Below, in pieces: positions 9,549 through 20,199 of a stretch of DNA of 64,000 bases. Within the stretch, counting starts at the first letter, position 1; each line of letters starts with the position of its first letter. The notes under the pieces are model-generated. The model searched no databases. It had not been told where the DNA came from and saw nothing but the letters and a program-made list of their open reading frames with translations. The translations under genes and the position numbers were made by a program. This DNA is from [Phialemoniopsis] sp. UDSM-2020 (taxonomy: Eukaryota > Ascomycota > Sordariomycetes > Thyridiales > Thyridiaceae): positions 5,828,001-5,892,000 of the forward strand of contig JAEILZ010000001.1 of assembly GCA_018873225.1 (NCBI GenBank). Direction: 5' to 3'.

Positions 9549-10813
9549 ATGGCGGGGCGCGTACGGCACCCCATCGACGTTAAGTCGCTTGAGGCGTACC
9601 TGAACAAGAACGTCCCGGAGATCAAGACGCCTCTGGACATCAAGCAGGTGAGTTGTTTCACTGGAGGACACTCCCTATGGTAGCATGAATACTTATCTTC
9701 TCTCCCTCCGCTACAGTTCGGCTTCGGCCAGTCCAATCCGACCTACCAGCTCACCTCGCCCACGGGCACCCGCTACGTCCTGCGCAAGAAGCCCCCAGGA
9801 AAGCTCGTCTCCAAGACGGCCCACAAGGTCGAGCGCGAGTATCGCATCCTCGCCGCCCTCAACGGCACCGACGTCGCCGTCCCGCGCACCTTTTGCCTCT
9901 GCGAGGACGACGCCGTCATCGGCACCCCCTTCTACATCATGGAGTTCCTCGACGGGCGCATCATCGAGGACGCCGCCATCCCCGATGTGCCGACAGAAGC
10001 CCGGGCCGAGATGTGGGCCGACTCGGTGCGCACGCTGGCCAAGCTGCACCGCGTGGACCCGAAAGCCGTCGGCCTCGAGACGTTTGGCAGGCCGTCGGGC
10101 TTTTACAACCGGCAGATCAACACGTGGAAGACCATCTGCGCGGCGCAGGGCGCGACAAAGGACGTCGAGTCCGGCGAGCCCGTCGGCGAGCTGCCGCACT
10201 TCAAGGAGATGATCGCCTTCTTCTCGGACGCGGGCAAGCAGCCGCGCGACCGGGGCACGCTGATTCACGGCGACTACAAGATTGACAACCTCGTCTTCCA
10301 CAAGACGGAGCCCCGCGTCATTGGTATCCTGGAGTATGTTAAATTTTCCAGCTGTGCCAAAAGGAAGCGTTCCAGTGACTAACCGAGCAATACAGCTGGG
10401 AAATGTCCACGATAGGCCACCCCCTCTCCGACCTCTCCAACCACATCACCCCCTACTTCACAGCCCACATGGGCTCTTCCATCCACAACGCCCACCCGGG
10501 CTTCAAGCCCGGCGCGACCCCCGGACTCCCCGACGCCGACGAGGTCGCCCGCCTGTACTGCCGGACCGCCGGGTGGGGCTCCACGTCCAACCCGGAGCAG
10601 TGGCCCGACATGGCGCGCGAGCTGCGCTGGGCCCAGGCCTTCAACATCTTCCGCCAGGCCGCCATCTGCCAGGGCATCGCGGCGAGGGTCGCCGCGCGGC
10701 AGGCGAGCAGCGAGCAGGCGCGGCGGTACGGCGACGCGCGCAACGCGCTGGCCGAGTACGCTTGGGAGTTGGTGCAGGCGGCCGAGAGGACGGGCGACAA
10801 GGCCAAGTTGTAG
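9549..10813 (+). CDS. APH-family phosphotransferase (ACAD10/11 kinase-domain-like)
   Basis: 377 aa in three exons: 9549-9647, 9717-10333 and 10396-10813. The introns are 9648-9716 (GTGAGT...CAG) and 10334-10395 (GTATGT, branch GACTAAC, CAG). Splicing creates the catalytic segments: the nucleotide-binding turn [12 protein letters not shown] begins exon 2, the Brenner motif HGDYKIDN starts at His217, and the metal-binding Asp of ILDWEMSTIG is split by intron 2. The family is the aminoglycoside-phosphotransferase fold, closest by eye to the N-terminal kinase half of animal ACAD10/ACAD11, which acts on hydroxyacyl-CoAs in fatty-acid breakdown. Here it stands alone without an acyl-CoA dehydrogenase domain. 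The substrate is therefore inference. The chosen ATG gives the conserved [12 protein letters not shown] start; no signal peptide is seen. Confidence 0.88.
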
Positions 10814-11886
10814 AAGAGAGGGGGAAATGGGAACGGAGTGTGGTTGTTTCGTGTAGTGCATAGTGTTTACTCCTTTCTTAAGCATTTGCATCGAAGAGAG
10901 AAAGAAAATAGATATCCTGATTCACCCACCGTGACTCTTTCCAACCAAGATCTTGTAAGTGTTGGTGTAACCTCTCTTTCAGAATTCTGCTGGCTGGAGA
11001 TCCTGTTCAACTCATATCGTGTGATATACCCTCAAAGCCGGAGGACTCTACTGTTGTGAACCCCAAAGCTTCATGTAACAATATTCTAAGGGTTACCAAC
11101 GACCATTTGCACAAATGACCGCTGCACAGTGACAATGACAAAGTACGCTCAAGGAGCCATTCTGTTTGGTGTTTATCTGCCTTTGAATATGTGCTTAAAA
11201 AGTCGCTCACCCTCGCTTTCTGCATCAAGGCCTTCCATGAAGTAGCCCATCTCAACCTCCTCATCAGCGTTGCAGCACCTTCTTCTGCATCACGTCCCAC
11301 TATCCACCAATGCAACGGGCATTCGCTCCTCCATAGATACTGCGAGTTGAGTTGTGTCGAAGAAGCAGAGTAAAGAGTAAGAGAGACCGTGTACGCCATT
11401 TGCCCTGCTGTCCCGCGCCCACCAAAAACGCCCTGGGAAATGAAGTGAAGAACTCGACCTGGATATGCTAGAAAGTCGGTGTGGTGAGGTGCAAAGAATG
11501 ACTTCTTCAAGAGTAATTTGACGGGACAAAGCCAGATCAAATCAAGTCAGTGCGGCAACTGGGGCTCCGTGAATCAGAAAAGTATCATGTGATGTGACGT
11601 GGTGATGGTTATGGTTGTGGCCGGTCAGAAATCTATTAGTAAAAGTCATGCAATGTCGTCGGGAGGAAAGGATATTAGTCGTCGTTACGTGTTATCGTCA
11701 ATGTCGCCCTGTTTGGAAAGGGGGCTGGTGCCTGAGTTTGTGTGTGTGGTCGTTGCAAAGCGCCTGCACAAACAAGGCGCCGCAAGGTCGTAGAGAAGAT
11801 TCAGACTCTGGGTCGACTGCTGGCCGGAGCAGAGCTCCCATGTAACCTTTGCTGTATCGCGAGCCCCCTCTTTACAAATTTGCTCA
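10814..11886. other. Intergenic between convergent genes
   Basis: This is the 3' flank of the APH-like gene and of the RING gene. A 177-codon minus-strand ORF at 11007-11540 has no recognisable features and I do not call it. Otherwise nothing notable. Confidence 0.5.
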
Positions 11887-14174
11887 TCACATCTGCCATT
11901 GCGGTCCATTAGATGCTGGCTGCGGAACGGGAGCGACGTTATCGGCGGACCCGAATTCTATTCCCGTCATGGGTGTGCCGCGCACCATCGAGGTGGGGTA
12001 TTGTGACCGCGGAGGGAAACCCGACTGGCCTTGCCTGGCCGATATATCCTGCATCATGGGATTGCCATTTGTCTGTTGTTGGCTAGCATTGAGAGGAGGA
12101 ATCACAGGCGGAAGCGCATGTGAGTGACCGGGTCCCGCGGGCATCGGCGCACCCATCATCATGGGTGGCATGGGACCCTGCCTGCGCATCTCGTCCATCA
12201 GGGAGTGGGGCGGCGGCGTGAAGAATCCGGCCGGCATGGTTGCCATGCCGGGGCGTTCGGCGCTGAACGGGTCTATGAAGCCCGCGGCCGGGTTCGTCCG
12301 GTTGAATGTGTTGAGGCGTCGCTGGTTGCCGAACTGTCCATGGAACGGCGGGAGCCATTGCATGCTGTGTGGTTGGTAGGGCCCATGCCGGTCGCGAACT
12401 GGACTGTGCTGTGTAGGGGGGGTAACGGACGAAGAGGCGGCGCCTGGTAACGAGATTGGTCTAGTGGCGCCGGTCGCTTGAATAGGGGGAGAGCCGCGGA
12501 AACCCGAATGCCTCGCCCTAATACGTCTTCGTGCGTTTCCGAGGTCGTCGGGTGGCGACCGCCGTCCGTGGTGATGTAGCCGGGCGTCGGCGAGATTCGC
12601 CTCGTCCCTGTCGTCTCTCCTGCTCGTGCTCGTAAGTCGGGTCAGAAGCTCGTGTTGTGTGAGCACAGTATGCACGGCACTAATATCGCTGGTCAGTAGC
12701 TGCAGCCTCATGGCAAGGACGAGGGGCGACCCTACCTGCTCTTGTTACTCCGAAAGACCTGGACAGACGGTAGTTTGGAGCGGCAATAAGGGCAGCTGTC
12801 CGACTCCTCGAACCACTTTTTGATGCAGTGGTCTCCAAATATGTGTTTGCACTTAGGTAGACGCAAAGGAGCCTCGCAGACGCCCTCGGGAGTTGCTGTA
12901 CCAAAGTCGTTGTAGCATATAATGCATGCTGGTAAGGATATCTGCGTCAGAAGCTATACAGCGGAGGGCTCCTCGTCTTTGAGTACTTACTGCGCTCGTT
13001 CTCTTCCAAAGTATCAACGTCGACACTCTCTAACGAGGCGATGGCAGACGGAGACGCTATTTGCCGAGCAGTCAGGCCTCCTCTCGCTAATTGGTGTTGT
13101 CTGATCCGGTCATCAGTCAGCTCTACACCCCTCGGCCCTCCCGTCACCTCCTGTGCATAAAAGTCCTCGATGAACCGCTGGTGCGCTTCCATACTAGCTC
13201 TCAATTCCTCATCGCTGACGTTGAGCCTTGCACCACGGGATCCTCTCAGAAACGCTGCGGATCTGCGATCTTGATTCGGACCAGTCGGTGGTGGGTGAGT
13301 GAAACCTGATAGTCCTGCATCGTCAGTATGAACAACCATGTATAAGGAAATCAGCATCAGTGCTGAGTTGATACTAACCTGGTGGTCCAGATGCATGACT
13401 GTTGCTTCTGGGTTGGGGTGTGAACTCGGGAGTGACTGGTGCATCATTCGGTACGGGACCTTCGGCGGCGGCGGTGCTTCCATTCACTATAGGAGGGGAA
13501 GGTAGCCGCATCGCAGACGAGGCTTCACTAGAATCACTGTCATCGGCAGATGACGATGAGCCGCCAGCCTGTGGTGACCGTGGAGACCGAGTCGTAGGAG
13601 CCGTAGCGGGCGGCGCAGATGACGTGTCCGTCCAGGGCGCGGCGGATGGTTCCCCCGAGCTCATAGTGGTCATCTGGGGGGCGTCTTCCCTTCCATGCTG
13701 GCCTGGTGGCGGAAGAGGATTTGGGAGGTTGAATGACGCCGGTTGTGGAGGATGTGTCGGACCGGACCTTGGGGTGAAGGCTGGGTAGTTTGGCGCCCAT
13801 TCCCGGCCAAAAGGGCCATATGGTCCGCCTATCATGGGTCGCCGGTGGCTCGCAACAGCTGGGTTGCCAGGACCAAAGTTCGGGTGATCTCCAAAGTCTG
13901 GCCGTCCGTTCGGCAACGGCGGGAGTGCGGACCATGCCGGGTAATATTGGGGAGCGGCGGCCGGCGGAGCCCACGCACCGCCTTGACTATGGACCGGATC
14001 GTACATACTTCGAGGCGGCGTATAGTGCGAAGCCACATGGGGGTTGTGATGAGGACCGCCGAACATATGCTGGTCCTGTAAGAAGGGGCAGCCCGAGGCT
14101 GCTTGCGGAGGCCTTAAAGGCGGAGTCGTGGGCTCAGCCGGTCCATTATACGCGGCGTAATTTATCCCCTCCAT
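11887..14174 (-). CDS. RING-finger protein, probable E3 ubiquitin ligase
   Basis: 701 aa in four exons read right to left: 14174-13379, 13314-12991, 12928-12736 and 12679-11887. The introns are 13315-13378, 12929-12990 and 12680-12735, each with a GT donor and AG acceptor; the first has an ACTGAC branch site. The N-terminal 260 residues are Pro/Gly-rich and disordered. A single RING lies at about residues 375-423: CIIC, then PKCKHIFGDHCIKKW, then CPYC. RING proteins recruit E2 enzymes for ubiquitination. The fifth zinc-ligand position, normally H or C, is Gly405, with Asp-His-Cys just after it. The C-terminal 260 residues are again Pro/Met/Gln-rich with no domain. The substrate and location are unknown. 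I have seen similar KHxFGDHCIKKW fingers in other ascomycetes, so this is probably a conserved fungal family. Confidence 0.85.
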
Positions 14175-14222
14175 GGCGCAGTTGCGATGCCCAAGAACAG
14201 TTTGAAATATAGAGTCGACTCT

Positions 14223-14390
14223 TCAGTTTCCTCCCTCCAGGGTCCTAGAGGCGAGCTCGGCGGTCCTGGAGAGCATGTGGTGCCCGTTCCTTCCGACCCT
14301 GTGGTACTCCTCCTCCCAGTTCGTGGTTGGGTGATCGGTTGGTAGTGTGTGAGTGGACGATCGAGCGGGGACAAAGGTGCGCTTTCTCAT
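14223..14390 (-). promoter_or_regulatory. Candidate uORF (55 codons) upstream of the RING gene
   Basis: An ATG at 14390 opens a 55-codon frame ending with TGA at 14225-14223, 48 nt before the RING start codon and in the same frame. If it is in the leader it could attenuate translation. An unrecognised intron that removed the stop would instead extend the N terminus. Confidence 0.3.
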
Positions 14391-14764
14391 AGGTATCGCT
14401 CTATGCGAGATCGCTGCTGGGTTTATTCCTGAAAACTCGTTTGGACGGGATAAGGATGAAGAAAAGGTCACAGGAATCTGAGAAGAGTCAAGAGAGAGGT
14501 CAGGAAATGGGAGGAGGCACAAGGGTAATGGTCAAAAGAAGCGGTCTCATGGGCGTGCCGCAGCAGCAGCAGCACCAGTAGCCAGCAGGAGCCAGGACTT
14601 ACGACAGACCAGGACCAGCCGCAAATAGTCAGTCCCAACCAGCAGCAGCAGGGTCGCCACCATGAGCAAGAGCAGGCATAGGCTGTAGCACCCTTTGGAT
14701 CCGTCCGTATTTGTTTAAGACTAGGCTAGGCAGGTAAGGTAGGCCGCCGTAGTAAGTCAGGTCA

Positions 14765-14791
14765 GATGGATGGATGGATGGATGGATGGAG
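14765..14791. repeat. (ATGG)n microsatellite
   Basis: About six perfect tandem copies of the 4-nt unit ATGG in the gene desert. Confidence 0.85.
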
Positions 14792-15047
14792 GGGTTTCGG
14801 AACATGGAGCTTCAGTGGGCTCCAAAGCCAGAGTGACGGCCGGGGGTGGCCCCTGTCTGATGGTGTCTGTAGGCGAGTCGGTGGTCGTTATCGCTGTTAT
14901 GACGACTTTGCGATGGGGCCAAGCGGCGGATGCTCTGGCGCTATTAGAAGTCGCTTTCAATAGCGACACACCCTTCTGCCACTTCCTGCCCCCTCCTCCT
15001 CCCTCGAGAAACGACCAAACTCCGTTCGAGGAAATTCGCCTGGCGGC

Positions 15048-15070
15048 GCACGCACGCACGCACGCACGCA
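15048..15070. repeat. (GCAC)n microsatellite
   Basis: About six tandem copies of GCAC/CACG. Confidence 0.8.
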
Positions 15071-15530
15071 GCGCGCAACACAAAAGAGGTTGGGTGGTTA
15101 CGATTCGGTCGGCTTGGCTAGGCAGGTCAGGCTCGTCACCTGCAGTCGCCAGAATCGGCTTCCGTCTCTAGACTGAGGGTGTAACAGAGGCTACAAACGT
15201 GCACTGCTGGGGACCGGCTCGCTCGCTGGCTTGCGTCCTGGCCAACTTGCTTTGCTGTCCAGCCCGCCTATTGCCTGCTTTACTTGCTTGATCAGATATC
15301 ACCCTGACCCATAATAACCAGCAGCAGGACCAGCAGCAGGACCACCAGCAGCAGTACATGGATCATCACCTGTACTCCGTACGCTTGTTTGATGCTCCGA
15401 GGCAATTAGCCCTTGCCGGAAACTGTACTTTGATCACTCACGGCTTGCTACTGCGACGCAAGGCAAGGCAGGGTCAGGGCCAGGGCCAGGGCAGGGCAAG
15501 ACAGGGTCCAAGGCCCAGAGATGAGACTCT

Positions 15531-15584
15531 TGTTTTGCCGTTCTGTGCTCCTCTGGCTGTTTTGCCGTTCTGTGCTCCTCTGGC
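15531..15584. repeat. Perfect 27-nt tandem duplication
   Basis: Two identical 27-nt copies, 15531-15557 and 15558-15584, each beginning TGTTTTGCCG and ending CCTCTGGC. No mismatches, so either recent or maintained. Non-coding context. Confidence 0.9.
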
Positions 15585-18191
15585 TGCTCAGTCTGTCTGC
15601 CTTCGGCCGCGGATCCCCAAAACCCGCCCTTCAAACCGCTTGCTCGGCGTCTGGGCGGCGGGCGAACGACCAAGGAAAGCAGCCTGAACCAGCCTAAACC
15701 TTGTAACCCCCTCACTTGTATTGCCGACCCAAGACCACTACGGATGTAGCAGAAGTTAAAGGTGGGCGAGTCAAGTGCTGCTTACGGTGATTCAATTCCG
15801 GAACAGGGGGGCCATAAGCCAGTTGGGAGGGACTCGCTTGGGCCGGGATCGAGACGAGTCATCAAATATCAATGACAATGTGTGCTGCAATGTAGTGTAG
15901 TGCAGTGTGCAATAGTGCGCGTGATTGATGGACCAAATGGTCTAGTCGAGTTTACTACACACAAGCACCAGACAGGCAGAAGGAGGCGGCGGCGGCGTGC
16001 CGAGAACCGGACGGCGAGTATTCGTAAACTCTCAAACAGCTGTTTCTTGCACTCCCGTGCCCGTGCTGTACTTGTCCGATGATGTGTAGCATTCGTTTTA
16101 TTCAAATCGCTGCCCCTGTGGCTCTTACTTCCTGCCTCCACTGTGGTGTTCAGTGTTGCAGTTGCAGTGTTCCAGCGTTTCAGGCAAACCGCCAAAAGAG
16201 GAAAGCGAGAGTCTTTCCATTCTGGGAGGAAGAAGGCACGACAGAACATGGCATTTCCCTCCTTAAGTAATAATGTCAATCCCAAAGTCTGGTCCGGACC
16301 TATACGTGTATTGATCTCTCCAGTATCTTTACTCTGTTTATGCTCCTTTTTGGACCAGAGCACTCGACTTTCCGGGCCTGCCTTGGCATATCATTCACCT
16401 CATTTGGCTCATCCGTCCACCACGAGGGGTGGCAATCCGACTTATCAAGGACTAGCTGTACGCCTTATTCATCACGAAGCACTGCATCACTCCCTGCTCG
16501 GAAGCGAAACCTGCAGTTGCAAGGTTTACCTAGGATTTGCCATATATCTATTCTCGCCCCAAAGGGCATTTTCGTCGGCCAGCCCGCTGAGCTTCCAGCC
16601 ACTCTCGACAGTGGGATAGCCCAGGGTCCCAAGTTTGTACGGTGCTCCGCGTGCGACCGTCCACCAAGGTTTTCCTACCGCAGAATGGTGAATTCACACT
16701 CCAGAGCAAGAGCATGATATGCTCTCCGAGGAGCTCATTGCATCATTCAGGTGCTCGTCGCTCGCAATAGGCCACGAGCTAGCTCCTGGTTCCCCGCCTG
16801 TCTAAGAAACTCAGAGTTCGGATTCCCAAGCTGTCGCCAAACCATTCGCTTGACTAACACGATCCGCGCCGCCGAGGCGATCGGAATCAGCCTACGGTCT
16901 CGTCCCAGCAGAAAATGATTCAGGTCAGATCGGAGTAGGACCACCAGGTCTGAGGTCTCAGACTATGTAGACGCCTGCGAGCCATGCTAAACCTGGCTCG
17001 ATCACTGGCGGGGATTGCCAACTCCTCGGCCCCCAATTCACCGCACGCGCACAGCAGTAAAAGTACTCCGTTCACCAATTGTGGTTCGCGATCCTTGTGA
17101 GCTGAGCTCTAGACCACAAACGATCAGCAAAAAGAAACCCGAGTTACAACCACCCACCACCGTGATTTGTGAAAGGCGTATTGCCGACCGCATTTGCGCC
17201 GTGGTGCATAATATGGAGCAGGATGGGGTCTCGCAATCACCAGCTCGTCACGCACAACAAGGTTGCTCATTACCTCTCACCTAAGACCGGATGTCCTTTT
17301 CTCGTACCGGAAGCCGATTTGCCATGTAAGCCGAGAGAAAGGGAAAAGAGAGGCTTGGCCTGGCCACACCTACTGCAGCAAACCTAGCAAACCTAACAAA
17401 CCCAGCAGGCCCAAGCAGCCACCGTCCACCAGCCCGCATAAAACAGCCTGGCACGCCGGAATACTTGGCCATGGTAGGTGGGCAAAAGAGGGCACACGCA
17501 CACACCACCCAAGGCACAACAGCAGCCTACAGCAGCGGCCAATGCGTATCGCCCGAACCTTGGACAGGGCGTCACGCCCTGGGTGCGCTCTCTCACCCTT
17601 CACTCCGCCCGGTCATATGGGCGGCAATATGCGTCGGGGAATGTATTGCAGGTCCAAGGTTGCAAATGGGTGTGCGCAGGGGCTACATATGATCCCTTTA
17701 CGCCACCAACTGGCTGTTACTCACTTTGCTGCGCGGGCCTTTTCCCCATCTTCATTCCCCTGCTTGTAACATGACTGATGGATGATACCCTGCCGCAAAT
17801 CCCATGTCGACCGCACGGCACAGGATCGAGAAAAAGAGACTTGTTCAAGGGACCTTACGCTGCTCTTCATCCGAACGCATACACTCGCACAAACACACTC
17901 ACACACACACCTCTCTTACCACCCCCAAATGGTCTATCTATCGATCAGTATCATTCAAAACGACCGGACCAATGGCAACCGGACAATACCCAATAATCTT
18001 ATGCTACCAACTACTCTGCATAAGAGGATAATCAGTCTCGCGTTCCGCCGTGGACTGACAAGTCAGGGCTCGCTCTCCTCATCGATCGAGGTTGGTCTCG
18101 ACCCAAGCAGCGCCATACAGATGATAGGTCGCATTTTCGGCGTCCCGCTCCATCCAAGCACCCCCGTATAGGGTTTCTTTCTTGTCCACTT

Positions 18192-18249
18192 CACGGCAGA
18201 TAGCCGTGTCCACCTCCTCATGCACACAAAGATGACATTTTGGTGTCAT
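18192..18249. repeat. Two adjacent small inverted repeats
   Basis: CACGGC-AGATA-GCCGTG at 18192-18208 and ATGACA-TTTTGG-TGTCAT at 18232-18249, both with perfect 6-bp arms. Part of the second, TTTGGTGTCAT, recurs directly near 18275. The function is unknown; these could be protein-binding sites. Confidence 0.6.
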
Positions 18250-20199
18250 TGCTTTACTTTTTGCACGCGCCCCCTTTGGTGTCATATCGGGAAGTGTAAA
18301 TCATCGACTGGCACGCGGCCATCCCTTCTCGCCGCCAGCCCGCCCTGCCCGCTCGGCACGATGCAATCGCACGGCGACAAGTGGCAAAGGTGGCCGAGGC
18401 GCCGGCACCCGGCGGGCGGCAGGCGGGCGGCGTTGCGGCCGGTGTTAGAGACTGATTTGAGGACTACCTAGGTTTGCTTCTTCCCTGTAAAAGCCGTGAC
18501 ACCCTTGCAGGCCAGTGACCGTACGTCTGCATCCTTCCCAACGCGCTTTCTGGTCTTTTCTTTTCTCGGTCACCCTTTGGCTCTATTTCCCTAGATTGTT
18601 GGTTTCATATTGGTATGTGTTGGCCAGAGGTGCCGTCCCCTCCAATGCGCCCCCATTTCTCATCCATCCCTCCAGAGGATCTGGGCTTGCTGGGATGCGT
18701 GCCAAATATATATCATCGCTTTGTTCCTTTTTGTTGTGCATGGTCCCATGTTTCGATTTGCTCGATGGGAGCAAGGAAGAACTTGCGCCTCTCTCACGGA
18801 TCCGTTTCAATCCTGCATTTACCGTAGTCGTTCCCTGGCTCCGGCTCTCACAGACCGCCTGACACCTTTTGTGCTAGGCTGAGCATGTGGGCATTCCTAC
18901 TGGGGTCTTTTTGGCCTCTTCCTTGCTTCAGTCTCGCTGGAGACCCGGACCCTAGTCCCCTGCCTGGCCGATCAAAAAAAAAAGTGAGGCCTCTACGAGT
19001 ATTGTACTTTTTATCCTTCGCTTCACTCGGCTCCAGCAAACCTACTCCTCTCGTTCATGCCGCGTTACGGCTCACTCCCAGACGCTCCTCAGTAATAAAT
19101 ACACAGATCTGAGCCCACTTAGTAGAGAGACACTGGGAAGGAGAAGAGATAAAAACCAAAACTTCTTGATTAGCCACAGGGCCGTGTACCTGATCTGATC
19201 CCCGAATGATATCACTTGATTCGCAAGGTCCGCGGGTTCCCCTCTCGCTCGCTCTGCTCATGTCTGTCTTTCTTTTGCTACCCCTCCGGCCAGGTCTCTT
19301 CCCACCCACGCATGCTAACCCATCCGCTACGTTCACGCCCTGGTCTTGTCGACTCTGCTTTTAGCGAGTGAAACCCGCGCTACTGCAAGCACTTAAACCC
19401 TCCAGCCTGGGAAGACACCCGGTCGGGGAAAGCTTCGTGCCGCTAATTTACTGTGCTGATCCCTGCTTCCTCCCGCCTGGAGGGGCTTATCGATTACGAA
19501 AATAAAAAGTTGACGGCGGCGGCGTCATGTGTGATGGCTCAGCTTTTTTTGCTGCTGGTGTCCGTTGCTTTTTAGTGCCAGAGAGCCCATGGTATGTTCC
19601 GTTCGTTCCAGGATCGAAAGGCGTGGTTCCTTTTTTTCTCGAATGTGATACATCATTCTTCCCGGCGAGACACTGGTTTGACCAGGCTAGCACTGAGGAC
19701 AAATCATCACGGTTCATGGTTAACCGAGCTCCGACGACGCTTCTCGCATCAACTTTCACATGATAGACTTGACGACTTCACGAGTAGACTAGACAAGTCA
19801 CTTGCTCTCTTGTCATCCATGCAATCTTCTTTCTTTTTTTTCCCTATCAATTCCTAGTAATTATTTTTTACTCTTTCCTGACATTCTTCGTCCTGAAGAA
19901 ATCCTCGCGTAGAATTCCAAGCTTAATCGTGGCTCTCTTGGCGCACTGATCTTAGTAGCTGCCTATGTGCAGCGTCTGGAGAAGAAAAATAACAAGATCT
20001 ACCGGAACGCCATGCAATGCGGTAGCGTGCGTCCACAAGTACTATCACAAGAAGTGAACCGAGCGTGTGAAATCGCTTCAGTGCGTGCTAATCAATGTAG
20101 CAAACGGTCTGAGACCGGGGGTATCGATCCAGGACAAGGTGGATATGGTAGCAAAGGCACATCCTGTAGTTAGCAGCGAAGAAAAACAAAGTCGAGCCT

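Larger units (their letters stand above)
14175..20199. other. 6-kb gene desert between the RING gene promoter and the CCCH gene
   Basis: No ORF here shows protein family character; the longest (about 110-168 codons) are compositionally random. The first kilobase is the probable RING promoter and leader. The stretch contains CAG-rich tracts (about 14560-14650 and 15320-15357), ATGG and GCAC microsatellites, a 27-nt tandem duplication, an 11-A run at 18974-18984, and two small inverted repeats near 18.2 kb. It could carry long non-coding transcripts or distal regulatory DNA, but nothing in the sequence proves that. Confidence 0.5.

Noticed and set aside
11007..11540. 177-codon minus-strand ORF between the APH-like and RING genes
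   Set aside because: No recognisable motif, no splice or promoter context, and it lies in the 3' flanks of convergent genes. Possible but unsupported.
14223..15171. Transposon or satellite origin for the repeats at 14.5-15.6 kb
   Set aside because: The repeats are short unrelated microsatellites and one 27-nt duplication; no terminal repeats, target-site duplications or transposase fragments are visible.
16143..16619. 158-codon plus-strand ORF in the 6-kb desert
   Set aside because: Composition is random-like, with no domain and no codon-usage match to the real genes.
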